Assembly: GCA_021827885.1 (NCBI GenBank)
Contig: JAKAUD010000169.1
Location: forward strand, 1 to 18,494
Origin: Thermoplasmata archaeon
GTDB taxonomy: Archaea > Thermoplasmatota > Thermoplasmata > Thermoplasmatales > Thermoplasmataceae
Reading direction: 5' to 3'
Length of the DNA stretch: 18,494 bases
The translations under genes and the position numbers were made by a program. A model generated the notes under the pieces. That model was not told the DNA's origin, did no database searches, and saw only the letters and a program-made list of their open reading frames with translations. The first letter of the stretch is position 1, and the number at the start of each line of letters is the position of its first letter. Positions 7,676 to 14,873 of this stretch are shown here, in pieces.

Positions 7676-7688
7676 CATTATTATATTC
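7676..7688 (+). promoter_or_regulatory. TATA box for the winged-helix gene
   Basis: CATTATTATATTC lies about 38 bp before the ATG at 7721, which would give a leader of roughly 12 bases. This leader contains AAGGTGA, a reasonable Shine-Dalgarno, at 7710-7716. Confidence 0.45.
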
Positions 7689-7720
7689 ATTCACGATATG
7701 ATATCAACCAAGGTGAAAAT

Positions 7721-7936
7721 ATGGAGGAATTGTCTCCAAACGCAAAAAAAGTTTATGATGCCCTGAAGAGAGTTGGTGCAATATCAGAAGATAAGCTGAA
7801 GACTGCCGACGACATAATGAAAGCTGCTGGCGTCGGAAAAGCCATAGTTAGTGCAGCTCTGCAGGAATTAACAAACAAGGGCATGGTTAAGAGGATAGCG
7901 CGTCAGAAGAGTGCGGGCTATTTTACCCTGAAATAA
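7721..7936 (+). CDS. Small winged-helix DNA-binding protein, 71 aa
   Basis: The protein consists of one winged-helix domain and nothing else. Helix 1 is SPNAKKVYDALKRVG. The turn and recognition helix are TADDIMKAAGVGKAIVSAALQELTNKGMVKR, and the wing is IARQKSAGYFTLK. It could be a transcription regulator or an abundant small chromatin protein, and the sequence does not distinguish the two. I chose the ATG at 7721 because it has AAGGTGA 5 bases upstream. The longer open frame back to 7598 would add 41 residues unlike any wHTH N-terminus and would cover the promoter dyads. It is divergent from the HMG-CoA synthase operon, so control of that operon or of itself through the dyads at 7590-7663 is a plausible inference. 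Confidence 0.82.
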   Translation: MEELSPNAKKVYDALKRVGAISEDKLKTADDIMKAAGVGKAIVSAALQELTNKGMVKRIARQKSAGYFTLK

Positions 7937-7965
7937 AAAGAAATAAGTGTCTGAAACTACCAAAA

Positions 7966-7973
7966 TTTAATTA
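7966..7973 (+). promoter_or_regulatory. TATA-like element for the DUF373 gene
   Basis: TTTAATTA is centred about 31 bp upstream of the ATG at 8001, predicting a start of transcription within a few bases of the start codon. Confidence 0.4.
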
Positions 7974-8000
7974 TGCCCTTCCTCATATTAAAGGCAAGAA

Positions 8001-9128
8001 ATGGTTAGCATCATCGTTAATGTGGACAGAGATAATGACTTCGGAGAGAAGGCTGGCATACAAGGGCCAATCATTGGTTATACTGAATGTTATAATGCTG
8101 CAGTGAAGCTTATATCAGTGGATCCAGAAGATTCCGATGCCAACGCACTCTTTGGAGCCCTTAAACATTATGATGAATTACAGGCAAAGGGGGAAGATGT
8201 TGAGATCTGTACCATAACCGGGGATACAGACGTTGGCCCCAAATCAGATGAGATCATAGGAAGCCAACTGGATACGGTTCTCGGAGAAAAAAACTTCCGG
8301 AGTGCTATTTTAATTTCTGACGGCGCTGAGGACGATTATATAATGCCACTGATACTCTCCAGGATACCTGTCAGATATGTGAAGCACGTTATTGTACGGC
8401 ACAACCAGAATATAGAATCACTTTACTATTATATCGTAAAGGCACTGAAGGATAAGAAACTGGTGAGTAAATTCATCATACCCGTAGGGCTTTTTCTGCT
8501 TACCTATGGAATGGTGGAACTAGTGGCCGCCATATACCTTACCGTAATCGGATCGGTTGGAGGGTTGAATCCATCCTATTACTCAGGCGCAATTGTTTCC
8601 GTGGTTATAGGAGCTTACTTCATCGAGAGGGGATTCGATCTCAGGACTGTTATTTCAGAATTATTCAATGATATCAAGAAATATTCAGAAGAGGCGCGGA
8701 TTCTCTTTATTTCATATATCGTGTCTGTGGGAATAGTACTTGTCGGCGTAGCATCATCCTACGTTGCAATTTCGAGATCCCCCGGTGTGGCATTTGATAA
8801 CATCCTCGAATATCTGGGATACTTTAGCTGGTGGGTATATGGAGCCATATTCTCAAGGGAAGCTCTCAGGGCACTGGACATGTACCTTGGTGAACAGGGG
8901 CAAATTCAGAGGATATGGTATGGCCTTACATTCACGCTTGCTGCTGAATTCATCGTATATGGACTTTTAAACTACATAAGGTATGTTCTGACTTACGTGA
9001 CAATCACGGTTGCATTTAATGGGGTAGTGTTCATGATAATGGGTATCGCAGTAGCCATTATCAGCGCACTCGTTCACAGGCATTTCACAAGAAGTACAAG
9101 GACGACGGACATTTTAAGGGGACAATGA
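8001..9128 (+). CDS. DUF373 family archaeal membrane protein
   Basis: The first 155 residues match the DUF373 family: NVDRDNDFGEKAGIQGPIIG, then DPEDSDANALFGALKHYDEL, ITGDTDVG and ISDGAEDDYIMPLILSRIPV. About six or seven hydrophobic segments follow between residues 155 and 360 (for example IPVGLFLLTYGMVELVAAIY and VFMIMGIAVAIISAL), so a soluble acidic domain is tethered to the membrane. The family is nearly universal in Euryarchaeota. Its function is not established; the conserved Asp-rich N-terminal motifs suggest metal or nucleotide binding, which is inference. The TGA at 9126-9128 overlaps the next gene's ATG, so the two are translationally coupled. Confidence 0.88.
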   Translation: MVSIIVNVDRDNDFGEKAGIQGPIIGYTECYNAAVKLISVDPEDSDANALFGALKHYDELQAKGEDVEICTITGDTDVGPKSDEIIGSQLDTVLGEKNFRSAILISDGAEDDYIMPLILSRIPVRYVKHVIVRHNQNIESLYYYIVKALKDKKLVSKFIIPVGLFLLTYGMVELVAAIYLTVIGSVGGLNPSYYSGAIVSVVIGAYFIERGFDLRTVISELFNDIKKYSEEARILFISYIVSVGIVLVGVASSYVAISRSPGVAFDNILEYLGYFSWWVYGAIFSREALRALDMYLGEQGQIQRIWYGLTFTLAAEFIVYGLLNYIRYVLTYVTITVAFNGVVFMIMGIAVAIISALVHRHFTRSTRTTDILRGQ

Positions 9129-9784
9129 TAGGAGGAGAAACGCATTGGCAGAAGAGATATGATGAGATATGCGATATTCTTCATATCAGTAAAAAGGATG
9201 ATTTAGAATCTGCAGATCACATGGCAGCGTTCAAAAATTATTGCGAAGCTCTGATGACTCTCGCAAAGTCAAACTCAAACAGGAGGTTTTTCATAATAGG
9301 GAATGGCCCTCCAAAAACAGATATTTCTGGAATTTATGGAAAAGGGGCCATTGTTGTGGCAGACTCAGCAATCTGGAAAATTGAAAAGCCATATGTTCCT
9401 GAAATAATTGTGACGGATCTTGACGGCGATGTGGACAGGATATTAGAATTGTCAGAACAAGGCTCAATTGTATTCATCCATTCCCACGGAGATAACATCA
9501 AGGAATTGGACAGATTTTGCCCTTTATTCAATGGCAGGTTTATTCCCACTACGCAGGTTCCGGGATATAGAGGGATATACAATTTTGGCGGTTTCACGGA
9601 CGGAGACCGGGCTGCATATATCGCGGATTTTCTTGGGGCTTCATCTATAGAGCTGGTAGATTTTGATTTCTCAATTCAGCACGGTAAGGTATGGAATGAA
9701 AGAAAGGATGCAAAGTTAAAGATAGCCAGGGATCTGTTAAAAGATCTGGAGAGGTTCAGAGGAGATAAAATATCGGGGCTATGA
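9125..9784 (+). CDS. 6-hydroxymethylpterin diphosphokinase, MptE-like (DUF115)
   Basis: MptE-type enzymes (MJ1634 family) transfer pyrophosphate from ATP to 6-hydroxymethyl-7,8-dihydropterin on the way to folate-like or methanopterin cofactors. They replace bacterial FolK in many archaea. The motifs are complete: GNGPP at 59-63, TDLDGD at 97-102, HSHGDN at 119-124 and NFGGFTDGDRA at 153-163. The 219-aa length is normal. The start overlaps the DUF373 stop (ATGA). The stop overlaps the tail of the convergent ComB-like gene by six bases. The pterin made in this organism cannot be read from the window. Confidence 0.88.
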   Translation: MIGGETHWQKRYDEICDILHISKKDDLESADHMAAFKNYCEALMTLAKSNSNRRFFIIGNGPPKTDISGIYGKGAIVVADSAIWKIEKPYVPEIIVTDLDGDVDRILELSEQGSIVFIHSHGDNIKELDRFCPLFNGRFIPTTQVPGYRGIYNFGGFTDGDRAAYIADFLGASSIELVDFDFSIQHGKVWNERKDAKLKIARDLLKDLERFRGDKISGL

Positions 9785-10444
9785 ACATTTGACGATCTTC
9801 CCATCCTCGTATTTGCATGGAAAATCAGCAAGATCATGTGTGAGGCTAACCGATATATCCCTTCTTCCCCCAATGATAATTAACCTTTTTGTTCCTCTCC
9901 CTCTACTGACTCTTGAAATTACCTTCTCCACATCTACCTGTTCCCCAAGGAGGGCTGATCTAAGAGCCTCCCCAAAACGAATGTCTTCATCAGCTGAGCC
10001 ATCCGGCCTCCCTGATAACACAATCTGTACTTCATCGCATGCTTTCAGAGCATCTATGGTTGCAGTTAGATTTACAAATGATGCTATGAAAATTTCTCCG
10101 CTATCCTGTATTCTTCTGAGAACCCTTGTTCCATTTGTGGAGGTTATAATCGCCGTTCTCCCATGAAAATCATACGCAGCAACGTCAAAAGGCGAGTTGT
10201 TCAGATCGAATCCGGGTATCTTGAACCCGTATCTTTCGCCAATGGTTACAGAATTCCTTATGCTGGAGGCAACTGATCTTGCCTCTGCCACTGTCAGTGT
10301 AGGGACGACACATTTAGCTCCGGCCTTCAGTGCAAGAGGTATTGTCGTTGTTGACCTATAAACATCAACCAGCACTTTGGTGCAATTTGGAAAACTCCTG
10401 GCTCTTCGCCCTTCAACAACACTTACCTTCATGAATATTTCCAT
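9779..10444 (-). CDS. ComB-like 2-phosphosulfolactate phosphatase family protein
   Basis: ComB is a magnesium-dependent acid phosphatase that removes phosphate from 2-phosphosulfolactate in coenzyme M synthesis. The family motifs are present: VLVDVYRSTTTIPLALKAGA at 24-43, PGFDLNNSP at 77-85, TSTNGTRVLRR at 101-111 and FVNLTATIDAL further on. Length (221 aa) is close to the family norm. Thermoplasmatales are not known to make coenzyme M, so the actual substrate is uncertain. ATG at 10444 and ATG at 10432 (MKVSVVEG) are both possible starts; the second fits the family better and the first is the longest. The gene is convergent with the pterin kinase and divergent from rpl11, with which it shares a 57-bp promoter region. 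Confidence 0.82.
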   Translation of the reverse strand: MEIFMKVSVVEGRRARSFPNCTKVLVDVYRSTTTIPLALKAGAKCVVPTLTVAEARSVASSIRNSVTIGERYGFKIPGFDLNNSPFDVAAYDFHGRTAIITSTNGTRVLRRIQDSGEIFIASFVNLTATIDALKACDEVQIVLSGRPDGSADEDIRFGEALRSALLGEQVDVEKVISRVSRGRGTKRLIIIGGRRDISVSLTHDLADFPCKYEDGKIVKCS

Positions 10445-10462
10445 GGTATATTTTCAGGAAAG

Positions 10463-10475
10463 TATTAAAATAAAT
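10463..10475. promoter_or_regulatory. Shared AT-rich promoter between ComB-like gene and rpl11
   Basis: TATTAAAATAAAT in the 57-bp gap is the only good TATA-like element. Rightward it lies about 33 bp from the rpl11 ATG (10502). Leftward it reads TTATTTTAATA, about 25 bp from the ATG at 10444. One element may serve both genes. Confidence 0.45.
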
Positions 10476-10501
10476 CCAGCATCACCAGCAAGGTAAAGAT
10501 C

Positions 10502-10975
10502 ATGGCACAGGAAGTAAAGACAATGGTAGAAGGGGGAAAAGCTACAAGCGGCCCTCCACTTGGACCGGCTCTGGGTCCACTCGGGTTGAATATGGCGCAG
10601 ATTATAAAGGAAATCAATGAAAAAACGAAGGATTTCCAGGGAATGCAGGTACCCATAACGGTAACTGTTACGGACGCCGCCAAGAAGGCATATGAAATAA
10701 AGGTAGGAATACCTCCCACATCGGCACTTCTAAAGAAGGAGCTTGGGATAGAAAAAGGCTCCGGCAAAAGAAAGGAGACCGTTGTAGCAAACGCCAACCT
10801 GGAAGTTATAACCAAGGTGGCAAGGTCAAAGATGGACTCGATGATGTCTAATGATCTGAAAGGGGCGGTTCTTGAAGTGCTGGGAACATGTTTCAGCCTT
10901 GGAATCAACGTAGAAGGAAAGACCGCTAAGGAGATTCAGGACGATATTCTTAACGGAAAAATAGAGATATCATAG
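10502..10975 (+). CDS. rpl11: Large ribosomal subunit protein uL11
   Basis: L11 binds the GTPase-associated centre of 23S rRNA and supports the stalk and elongation factor action. The N-terminal domain holds the characteristic ATSGPPLGPALGPLGLN (residues 14-30). The C-terminal RNA-binding domain has GIPPTSALLKKELG and LKGAVLEVLGTCFSLGINVEG. Length of 157 aa is typical for archaea. The leader is short and the Shine-Dalgarno weak. A 136-bp gap with its own TATA box follows, so rpl1-rpl10-rpl12 are probably transcribed separately from it. Confidence 0.97.
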   Translation: MAQEVKTMVEGGKATSGPPLGPALGPLGLNMAQIIKEINEKTKDFQGMQVPITVTVTDAAKKAYEIKVGIPPTSALLKKELGIEKGSGKRKETVVANANLEVITKVARSKMDSMMSNDLKGAVLEVLGTCFSLGINVEGKTAKEIQDDILNGKIEIS

Positions 10976-10988
10976 AAATCCAAAAAGG

Positions 10989-11111
10989 TTTTTAATATAT
11001 TGCCAATGCAGTTGGTACCAATCAAGGCATGAATACTAGGAAGAGCATATAAAAAAAACTCATTCTATGAGGCACGCCCGCTAATACTGCAGTCAATGCA
11101 GGAGGGATATA
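10989..11111 (+). promoter_or_regulatory. rpl1 promoter and long structured leader
   Basis: TTTTTAATATAT (10989-11000) is a good TATA box, giving a start near 11022 and a leader of about 90 bases. That is long for an archaeon with mostly short leaders. The region holds a TTGGTACCAA palindrome (11012-11021), a CTCAT-TCT-ATGAG hairpin (11059-11071) and a CTGCA-GTCAA-TGCAG hairpin (11087-11101) whose 3' arm touches the AGGAGGG Shine-Dalgarno (11100-11106). Two tiny reading frames, ATG at 11029 (7 codons) and ATG at 11067 (5 codons), lie upstream of rpl1. A second possible TATA (CATATAAAAAAA) is at 11046-11057. L1 autoregulation is known in methanogens; a site here is inference. Confidence 0.5.
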
Positions 11112-11762
11112 ATGGCAGGAAAGTTGGAAGATATAATAAAGGAAGCAAAAGCAAACGGAAAAGAGAGAAAATTTCTGGAAAGTTTGGAGTTGGCCATAAA
11201 TCTTAAGGATATTGATCTATCAAATCCTAAAAACAGGATTAATGATGAAGTTGTTTTGCCAAAAGGCAGGGGCAAAGAATACAAAGTGGCCATCTTTGCA
11301 AGCGAGGAAATGAGGCAGAAGGTCAAGGGAGCTATAGACATTTCATATGGTCCTGAGGATCTGTCTAAGTTTGCTGATGATAAGAAGGAATTCAAGAGAA
11401 TTGTGAACCAGGTTGAATATTTCATTGCAGAATCGAATCTAATGGCGTCAATAGGTAAGTCATTGGGTCAGGTACTCGGTCCAAGGGGAAAAATACCAAG
11501 ACCTGTTCCTCCCGGACAGGATCCAACTTCAATGATAAGCGTCCTGAAGAGAACTGTAAGGGTCAGGACCAGGGATAAAAAGACATTCCATGTTCCCGTG
11601 GGAACAAGATCAATGCCAGAGGAGGACGTTGGTGCAAACATAAGGGAAGTTATAAAAAGAATCACCGGCAGGCTGGAAAAAGGAAGTTCTAACATAGAAT
11701 CAATATACCTGAAAACCACAATGGGAAAAGCAGTTAAGATAGAACCGGGTGATGTGAATTGA
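11112..11762 (+). CDS. rpl1: Large ribosomal subunit protein uL1
   Basis: L1 forms the mobile L1 stalk of the large subunit and assists release of deacylated tRNA. It also represses its own operon in bacteria and methanogens. The 216-aa protein shows the family landmarks: FLESLELAINLKDIDLSNPKNRINDEVVLPKG, then GKSLGQVLGPRGKIPRPVPPG around residues 116-136, and a C-terminal region with SIYLKTTMGKAVKIE. The start ATG has a strong AGGAGGG 5 bases upstream. The stop overlaps the TTG start of rpl10. Confidence 0.97.
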   Translation: MAGKLEDIIKEAKANGKERKFLESLELAINLKDIDLSNPKNRINDEVVLPKGRGKEYKVAIFASEEMRQKVKGAIDISYGPEDLSKFADDKKEFKRIVNQVEYFIAESNLMASIGKSLGQVLGPRGKIPRPVPPGQDPTSMISVLKRTVRVRTRDKKTFHVPVGTRSMPEEDVGANIREVIKRITGRLEKGSSNIESIYLKTTMGKAVKIEPGDVN

Positions 11763-12685
11763 CCGAGCCGGCAAAATGGAAAGTGGAACTTGTTGATCAA
11801 GTTAAAACGGAAATTGAAAAAAGCCCGGTTACTGCTATAGTCAGCATTAAGGGTATCAGGAACAAACAGCTTCAGCAGATAAGGAGATCACTGAAAGGGA
11901 AAGCAAAACTGAGGGTTATGAGGGGAACACTAGTTGAAAAAACCCTTGATAAGATAAACAAGGAACATATAAAGGGACTCAAGGAGTATTTATCCGGGCA
12001 AATCGCCTTAATTACAACCGAACTAACGCCTCAAAAGCTTTACGGCTCACTCGAGAGCTCCAAGCAAAAGGCAGCTGCGAGAGGAGGAGAAATTGCGTCA
12101 GAGGACATTGTAATTGATGCCAAGGAAACTTCATTTCCTCCTGGGCCAATGATCAGTGAATTCCAGAAGGTTGGACTCCAGACAGCCATAGAGAAAGGAA
12201 AAATTGTCATCAAGAAAGAAGTAGTTTTTGTTAAAAAAGGGGAAAAAATATCCAGGGAAAAAGCGAAAATTCTGGAAAAATTAGAAATTCACCCAATTAC
12301 GGTAGGACTTGACGTTATCTCAGCGTATTATGATGGATTGATATTTGGAACGGATACATTGTCCATAACCCCTGAATTCGTTGCTTCTGAAATTGCTATG
12401 GCATTTGCTAAGGCGAAGGCACTGGCAGGATCGGCAATGTTTATTACTAAGGAAATTGTTCCAGACCTTGTAATAAAAGGAAGGATTCAGGCTGAGGGCT
12501 TGGCAGTAGCTACGAAATTCCTCAGTGAAAAGGAGATGGAATCGCTGATAATCAATTCAGTTCCATCCAATCAGGGAAATGAAAGCGAGGATAAGGGAAA
12601 AACAAACAAAGAAGTAAAAGAGGAAAAGGAAGAAGAAAAGGAAGCAGAAGATGCGACTGAAGGATTTGGAGCATTATTTGGGTAA
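11759..12685 (+). CDS. rpl10: Large ribosomal subunit protein uL10 (stalk base P0)
   Basis: P0 anchors the ribosomal stalk and carries dimers of P1/L12, which recruit the translational GTPases. The N-terminal rRNA-binding domain (about 1-100) contains [34 protein letters not shown]. An archaeal/eukaryotic insertion domain follows, then helices that bind L12, a charged Glu/Lys linker (270-297) and the conserved GFGALFG tail at the end. The start is a TTG (11759-11761) that overlaps the rpl1 TGA, so translation is likely coupled to that of rpl1. No ATG nearby would keep the conserved N-terminus. Length is 308 aa, a little short of many archaeal P0 proteins. Confidence 0.96.
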   Translation: MTEPAKWKVELVDQVKTEIEKSPVTAIVSIKGIRNKQLQQIRRSLKGKAKLRVMRGTLVEKTLDKINKEHIKGLKEYLSGQIALITTELTPQKLYGSLESSKQKAAARGGEIASEDIVIDAKETSFPPGPMISEFQKVGLQTAIEKGKIVIKKEVVFVKKGEKISREKAKILEKLEIHPITVGLDVISAYYDGLIFGTDTLSITPEFVASEIAMAFAKAKALAGSAMFITKEIVPDLVIKGRIQAEGLAVATKFLSEKEMESLIINSVPSNQGNESEDKGKTNKEVKEEKEEEKEAEDATEGFGALFG

Positions 12686-12699
12686 AGGAGGAAAAAGAA

Positions 12700-13011
12700 A
12701 TGGAATATGTATATGGAGCCTTGCTGATTCATTCAGCAGGTAAGGAAATAGACGAAGGAAATCTGAGAAAAGTGATGGAAGAAGCAGGAATCAAGGCAGA
12801 TGATGCAAGACTGAAAGCACTGGTATCAAGCCTCAAGGAAGTTAATATAGAGGATGTTATCAAGAACGCATCAGTTCAGCAGGTAGCTGCTGCTCCGGCT
12901 GCAGGACATCACGAAGAAAAGGCGAAAGAGAAAAAAGAAGAGGCGAAAGACGAAAAACCAGAAGTTTCCGAAGAGGATGCAATGGCTGGCCTCAGTTCGC
13001 TGTTCGGATGA
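12700..13011 (+). CDS. rpl12: Ribosomal stalk protein P1 (archaeal L12)
   Basis: This is the archaeal/eukaryotic-type stalk protein (103 aa), unrelated in fold to bacterial L7/L12. The N-terminal dimerisation domain is [20 protein letters not shown] through about residue 60. An Ala/Pro hinge follows (AAAPAAG), then a strongly acidic and basic linker, and the conserved C-terminal GLSSLFG that contacts elongation factors; this matches the GALFG tail of P0. AAAGGAGG overlaps the rpl10 stop codon and serves as the Shine-Dalgarno. Confidence 0.97.
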   Translation: MEYVYGALLIHSAGKEIDEGNLRKVMEEAGIKADDARLKALVSSLKEVNIEDVIKNASVQQVAAAPAAGHHEEKAKEKKEEAKDEKPEVSEEDAMAGLSSLFG

Positions 13012-13019
13012 AGATATAA

Positions 13020-13205
13020 ATGGGACTCAGAGAATTTGTGGCAGGTGTTCTGAAATACTTATTGCCTGTCTTAATTCTAATAATCTCTATATTTATCTAT
13101 CCAAACTTTTTATGGTTAATCATTGGATTGGTTTGGGTTATGATTGATCTCTTCATCATCATAATGACGATGAAAGGCGATAATACCAAGAGCACAACTC
13201 AATAA
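13020..13205 (+). CDS. Small two-helix membrane protein, 61 aa, function unknown
   Basis: The ATG is 8 bases after the rpl12 stop, so the gene would ride on the ribosomal transcript. The protein has two hydrophobic segments, about residues 11-29 (LKYLLPVLILIISIFIYPN) and 31-50 (LWLIIGLVWVMIDLFIIIMT), joined by a tight turn with N and P. A short basic start and a polar tail follow the pattern of a hairpin membrane protein. I do not recognise a family. There is no clear Shine-Dalgarno. The hydrophobic, codon-like composition and the placement before the terminator make it a probable real gene. Confidence 0.6.
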   Translation: MGLREFVAGVLKYLLPVLILIISIFIYPNFLWLIIGLVWVMIDLFIIIMTMKGDNTKSTTQ

Positions 13206-13215
13206 TTTTTTTTTT
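13206..13215 (+). terminator. T-run terminator of the ribosomal protein operon
   Basis: Ten consecutive T follow directly after the stop of the small membrane protein. Archaeal RNA polymerase terminates at such runs without a hairpin. Confidence 0.6.
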
Positions 13216-13372
13216 GCATTACATACTTATTGGAATTTAAGACTTAATCACGCATCTTTATCATCCTAAACTCAGAGCTCAATTAGGGAACAATTGAATT
13301 ATTTTTCAGTGAATATCGTAAGAGTTCAGTGTTCTGAAGTTCATCGGAATCAGTAATAGAGACCGAAAGATC

Positions 13373-13394
13373 CTTATATAATGAATTCATTATA
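13373..13394 (+). promoter_or_regulatory. Transposase promoter with perfect 18-bp palindrome
   Basis: CTTATATAAT (13373-13382) is a TATA box about 25 bp before the ATG at 13403. Overlapping it is the perfect palindrome TATAATGAATTCATTATA (13377-13394). It sits inside the IS, between TATA box and start codon, and could be an operator or simply AT-rich symmetry. Confidence 0.5.
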
Positions 13395-13402
13395 ATATTA
13401 TA

Positions 13403-14785
13403 ATGAATAAAACTCCAGCCAGATGCCCTGATGATCAGAAGGTCATTGATGATCTTTCCAGAAAGATAGAAGAGCAGGAAAAGATCAATGAAGGGCTGAG
13501 AAAAGATCTGGACAAGCTGAAAAAGGAATTTAATGAATACAAGATAAGACACCCTGAGAATGTCGGCATCAAGAATGGCAAGCCATACTATTACAAACCT
13601 GAAACAGCTGCAGCTGATCAGAATCCCGCTGAACCACAATCCGAGTCAAGACCGGAAAAGAAGAAACCTGGTGCCAGGATTGGACATAGGGGATACCACC
13701 GATCCATACCGGATCATGTGGATGAGGAGAGGGATGTGACAATAACACAGTGCCCTCACTGCTGGTCCAATCTCAGCGAATGGACCACTACCAGGACAAG
13801 GACAATAGAGGACATACCAGAAATAAAGCCGACGGTGATAAGATACACGATTGAACGCCGTTACTGCTCCAGATGCAGGAAGATGGTTGAACCTGAGATC
13901 AAGGAAGCACTTCCAAAGGCGACACTTTCCCTGAGAACTATGCTTGTCATTGCCTACATGAAGACCGTGGAAAGATTGCCGGCTGCAAGGGTATCAGAGA
14001 TGATGAGGGATCTCTTCAGCCTCCATGTTACAAAAGGTGAGGTGATGAACATTGTCCACCAGATTTCAAGGCATCTTGGGCCTGAATACAGGAGACTCGT
14101 ACGGAGAATAAGAAAGGCAAAGGCAAGATACATGGACGAAACCACCTGGCGCATTGACGGCAGGAACACATATATGTGGGTATTCGTCACAGAGGCAGAA
14201 TCCCTCTACGTGACAGGATCAAGATCACATGAGGTTCCGCTGAAGACTCTGGGTAAACACAGAGGGGTTGACATGCACGACGGCTTCTCCGCCTATATCA
14301 CGCTGGCAAAGAAGACAAAGAATCCTCAGGCATGGTGCAAAGCCCATGTGATGAACGATGCAAAGGAACTTATAAAGTACAATGAATCGGAGGGAAAATA
14401 CATCCTTTCCACACTGAAGAGAGCGTATGAAATGGCAGACAAGCTCCTGGACAAACCTGAGGAATCTATAACCGAATCTGACATGCAGTCACTCTACGAG
14501 GAGTTCCTCAAGATCGATATACCATACGAATCAAAGAAATGTGCCGGATTTGTCAGGACACAGCTCAGGCGGAAAAGAGACGACATATTCAGGTACGTCC
14601 TGGACAGATCAGTAGAATCCACAAATAACAGGGCAGAAAGGGCGATAAGACCGATCGTGACATACCGGAAAGTGTCAGGTGGATCCAGATCAGACAGGGG
14701 TGCAAAAGACTTCTGCAGAGTCTATACTGTACTCGAATCGAGGAGAAAGAAGGGAAAACTTCAATTCAGGGCTAATCCGGGATGA
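13403..14785 (+). CDS. tnpC: IS66 family transposase (TnpC)
   Basis: The 460-aa protein has the IS66 domain order. An N-terminal coiled coil lies at about 16-50 (RKIEEQEKINEGLRKDLDKL). A basic, proline-rich linker contains EKKKPGARIGHRGYHR. The zinc finger is CPHC (around 116) with CSRC (around 153). The DDE catalytic domain has D245 in RYMDETTW, D293 in DMHDGFSAY and E412 in STNNRAERAIRP, so the triad is complete. The C-terminus (GGSRSDRGAKDFCRVYTVLES) is also typical. The frame is uninterrupted, so the enzyme is probably functional. The coding strand is the same as that of the flanking genes. No tnpA or tnpB accompanies it. Confidence 0.93.
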   Translation: MNKTPARCPDDQKVIDDLSRKIEEQEKINEGLRKDLDKLKKEFNEYKIRHPENVGIKNGKPYYYKPETAAADQNPAEPQSESRPEKKKPGARIGHRGYHRSIPDHVDEERDVTITQCPHCWSNLSEWTTTRTRTIEDIPEIKPTVIRYTIERRYCSRCRKMVEPEIKEALPKATLSLRTMLVIAYMKTVERLPAARVSEMMRDLFSLHVTKGEVMNIVHQISRHLGPEYRRLVRRIRKAKARYMDETTWRIDGRNTYMWVFVTEAESLYVTGSRSHEVPLKTLGKHRGVDMHDGFSAYITLAKKTKNPQAWCKAHVMNDAKELIKYNESEGKYILSTLKRAYEMADKLLDKPEESITESDMQSLYEEFLKIDIPYESKKCAGFVRTQLRRKRDDIFRYVLDRSVESTNNRAERAIRPIVTYRKVSGGSRSDRGAKDFCRVYTVLESRRKKGKLQFRANPG

Positions 14786-14821
14786 CTTCATATGGCTGAA
14801 CTCTTACGCGCATCAAAAAAA

Positions 14822-14867
14822 TTTATATAGTATAATTTTGTTATTGCTCAAGACTCTATAAAGGAGG
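14822..14867 (+). promoter_or_regulatory. Promoter and Shine-Dalgarno of the solute-binding protein gene
   Basis: TTTATATAGTATAA (14822-14835) is a strong TATA box only about 15 bp beyond the right end of the IS. Transcription is expected to start near 14850. AAGGAGG at 14861-14867, 6 bases before the ATG, is a perfect Shine-Dalgarno. The combination predicts high expression. Confidence 0.6.
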
Positions 14868-14873
14868 AAAAAA

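Larger units (their letters stand above)
13318..14807 (+). mobile_element. IS66-family insertion sequence, single-gene (tnpC-only) type
   Basis: Terminal inverted repeats frame the transposase gene. The left end is GTAAGAGTTCAG (13318-13329) and the right end is its exact complement, CTGAACTCTTAC (14796-14807). After a 5-base mismatch the arms match again at TGAAGT and, with a one-base shift, at CATC, so the full arms are about 28-30 bp. The outer GTAA is typical of IS66 elements. The element is about 1490 bp and carries only the tnpC-type gene, like the ISBst12 group. No 8-bp target duplication is visible: the flanks are TGAATATC on the left and GCGCATCA on the right. Confidence 0.82.

Noticed and set aside
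7590..7680. Possible tRNA gene because of three stem-like segments in a row
   Set aside because: The loops are 2, 12 and 5 bases, there is no T-loop motif, no acceptor stem closes the set, and neither strand fits a cloverleaf.
7598..7720. Longer start for the winged-helix protein
   Set aside because: It would translate the promoter dyads and the TATA box; the ATG at 7721 has its own Shine-Dalgarno and begins at the expected helix.
13275..13308. Hairpin CAATT-AGGGAAC-AATTG followed by an AT-rich tract upstream of the IS as a possible bacterial-type terminator
   Set aside because: The stem is only 5 AT-rich base pairs and the T10 run at 13206-13215 already explains termination; probably chance.
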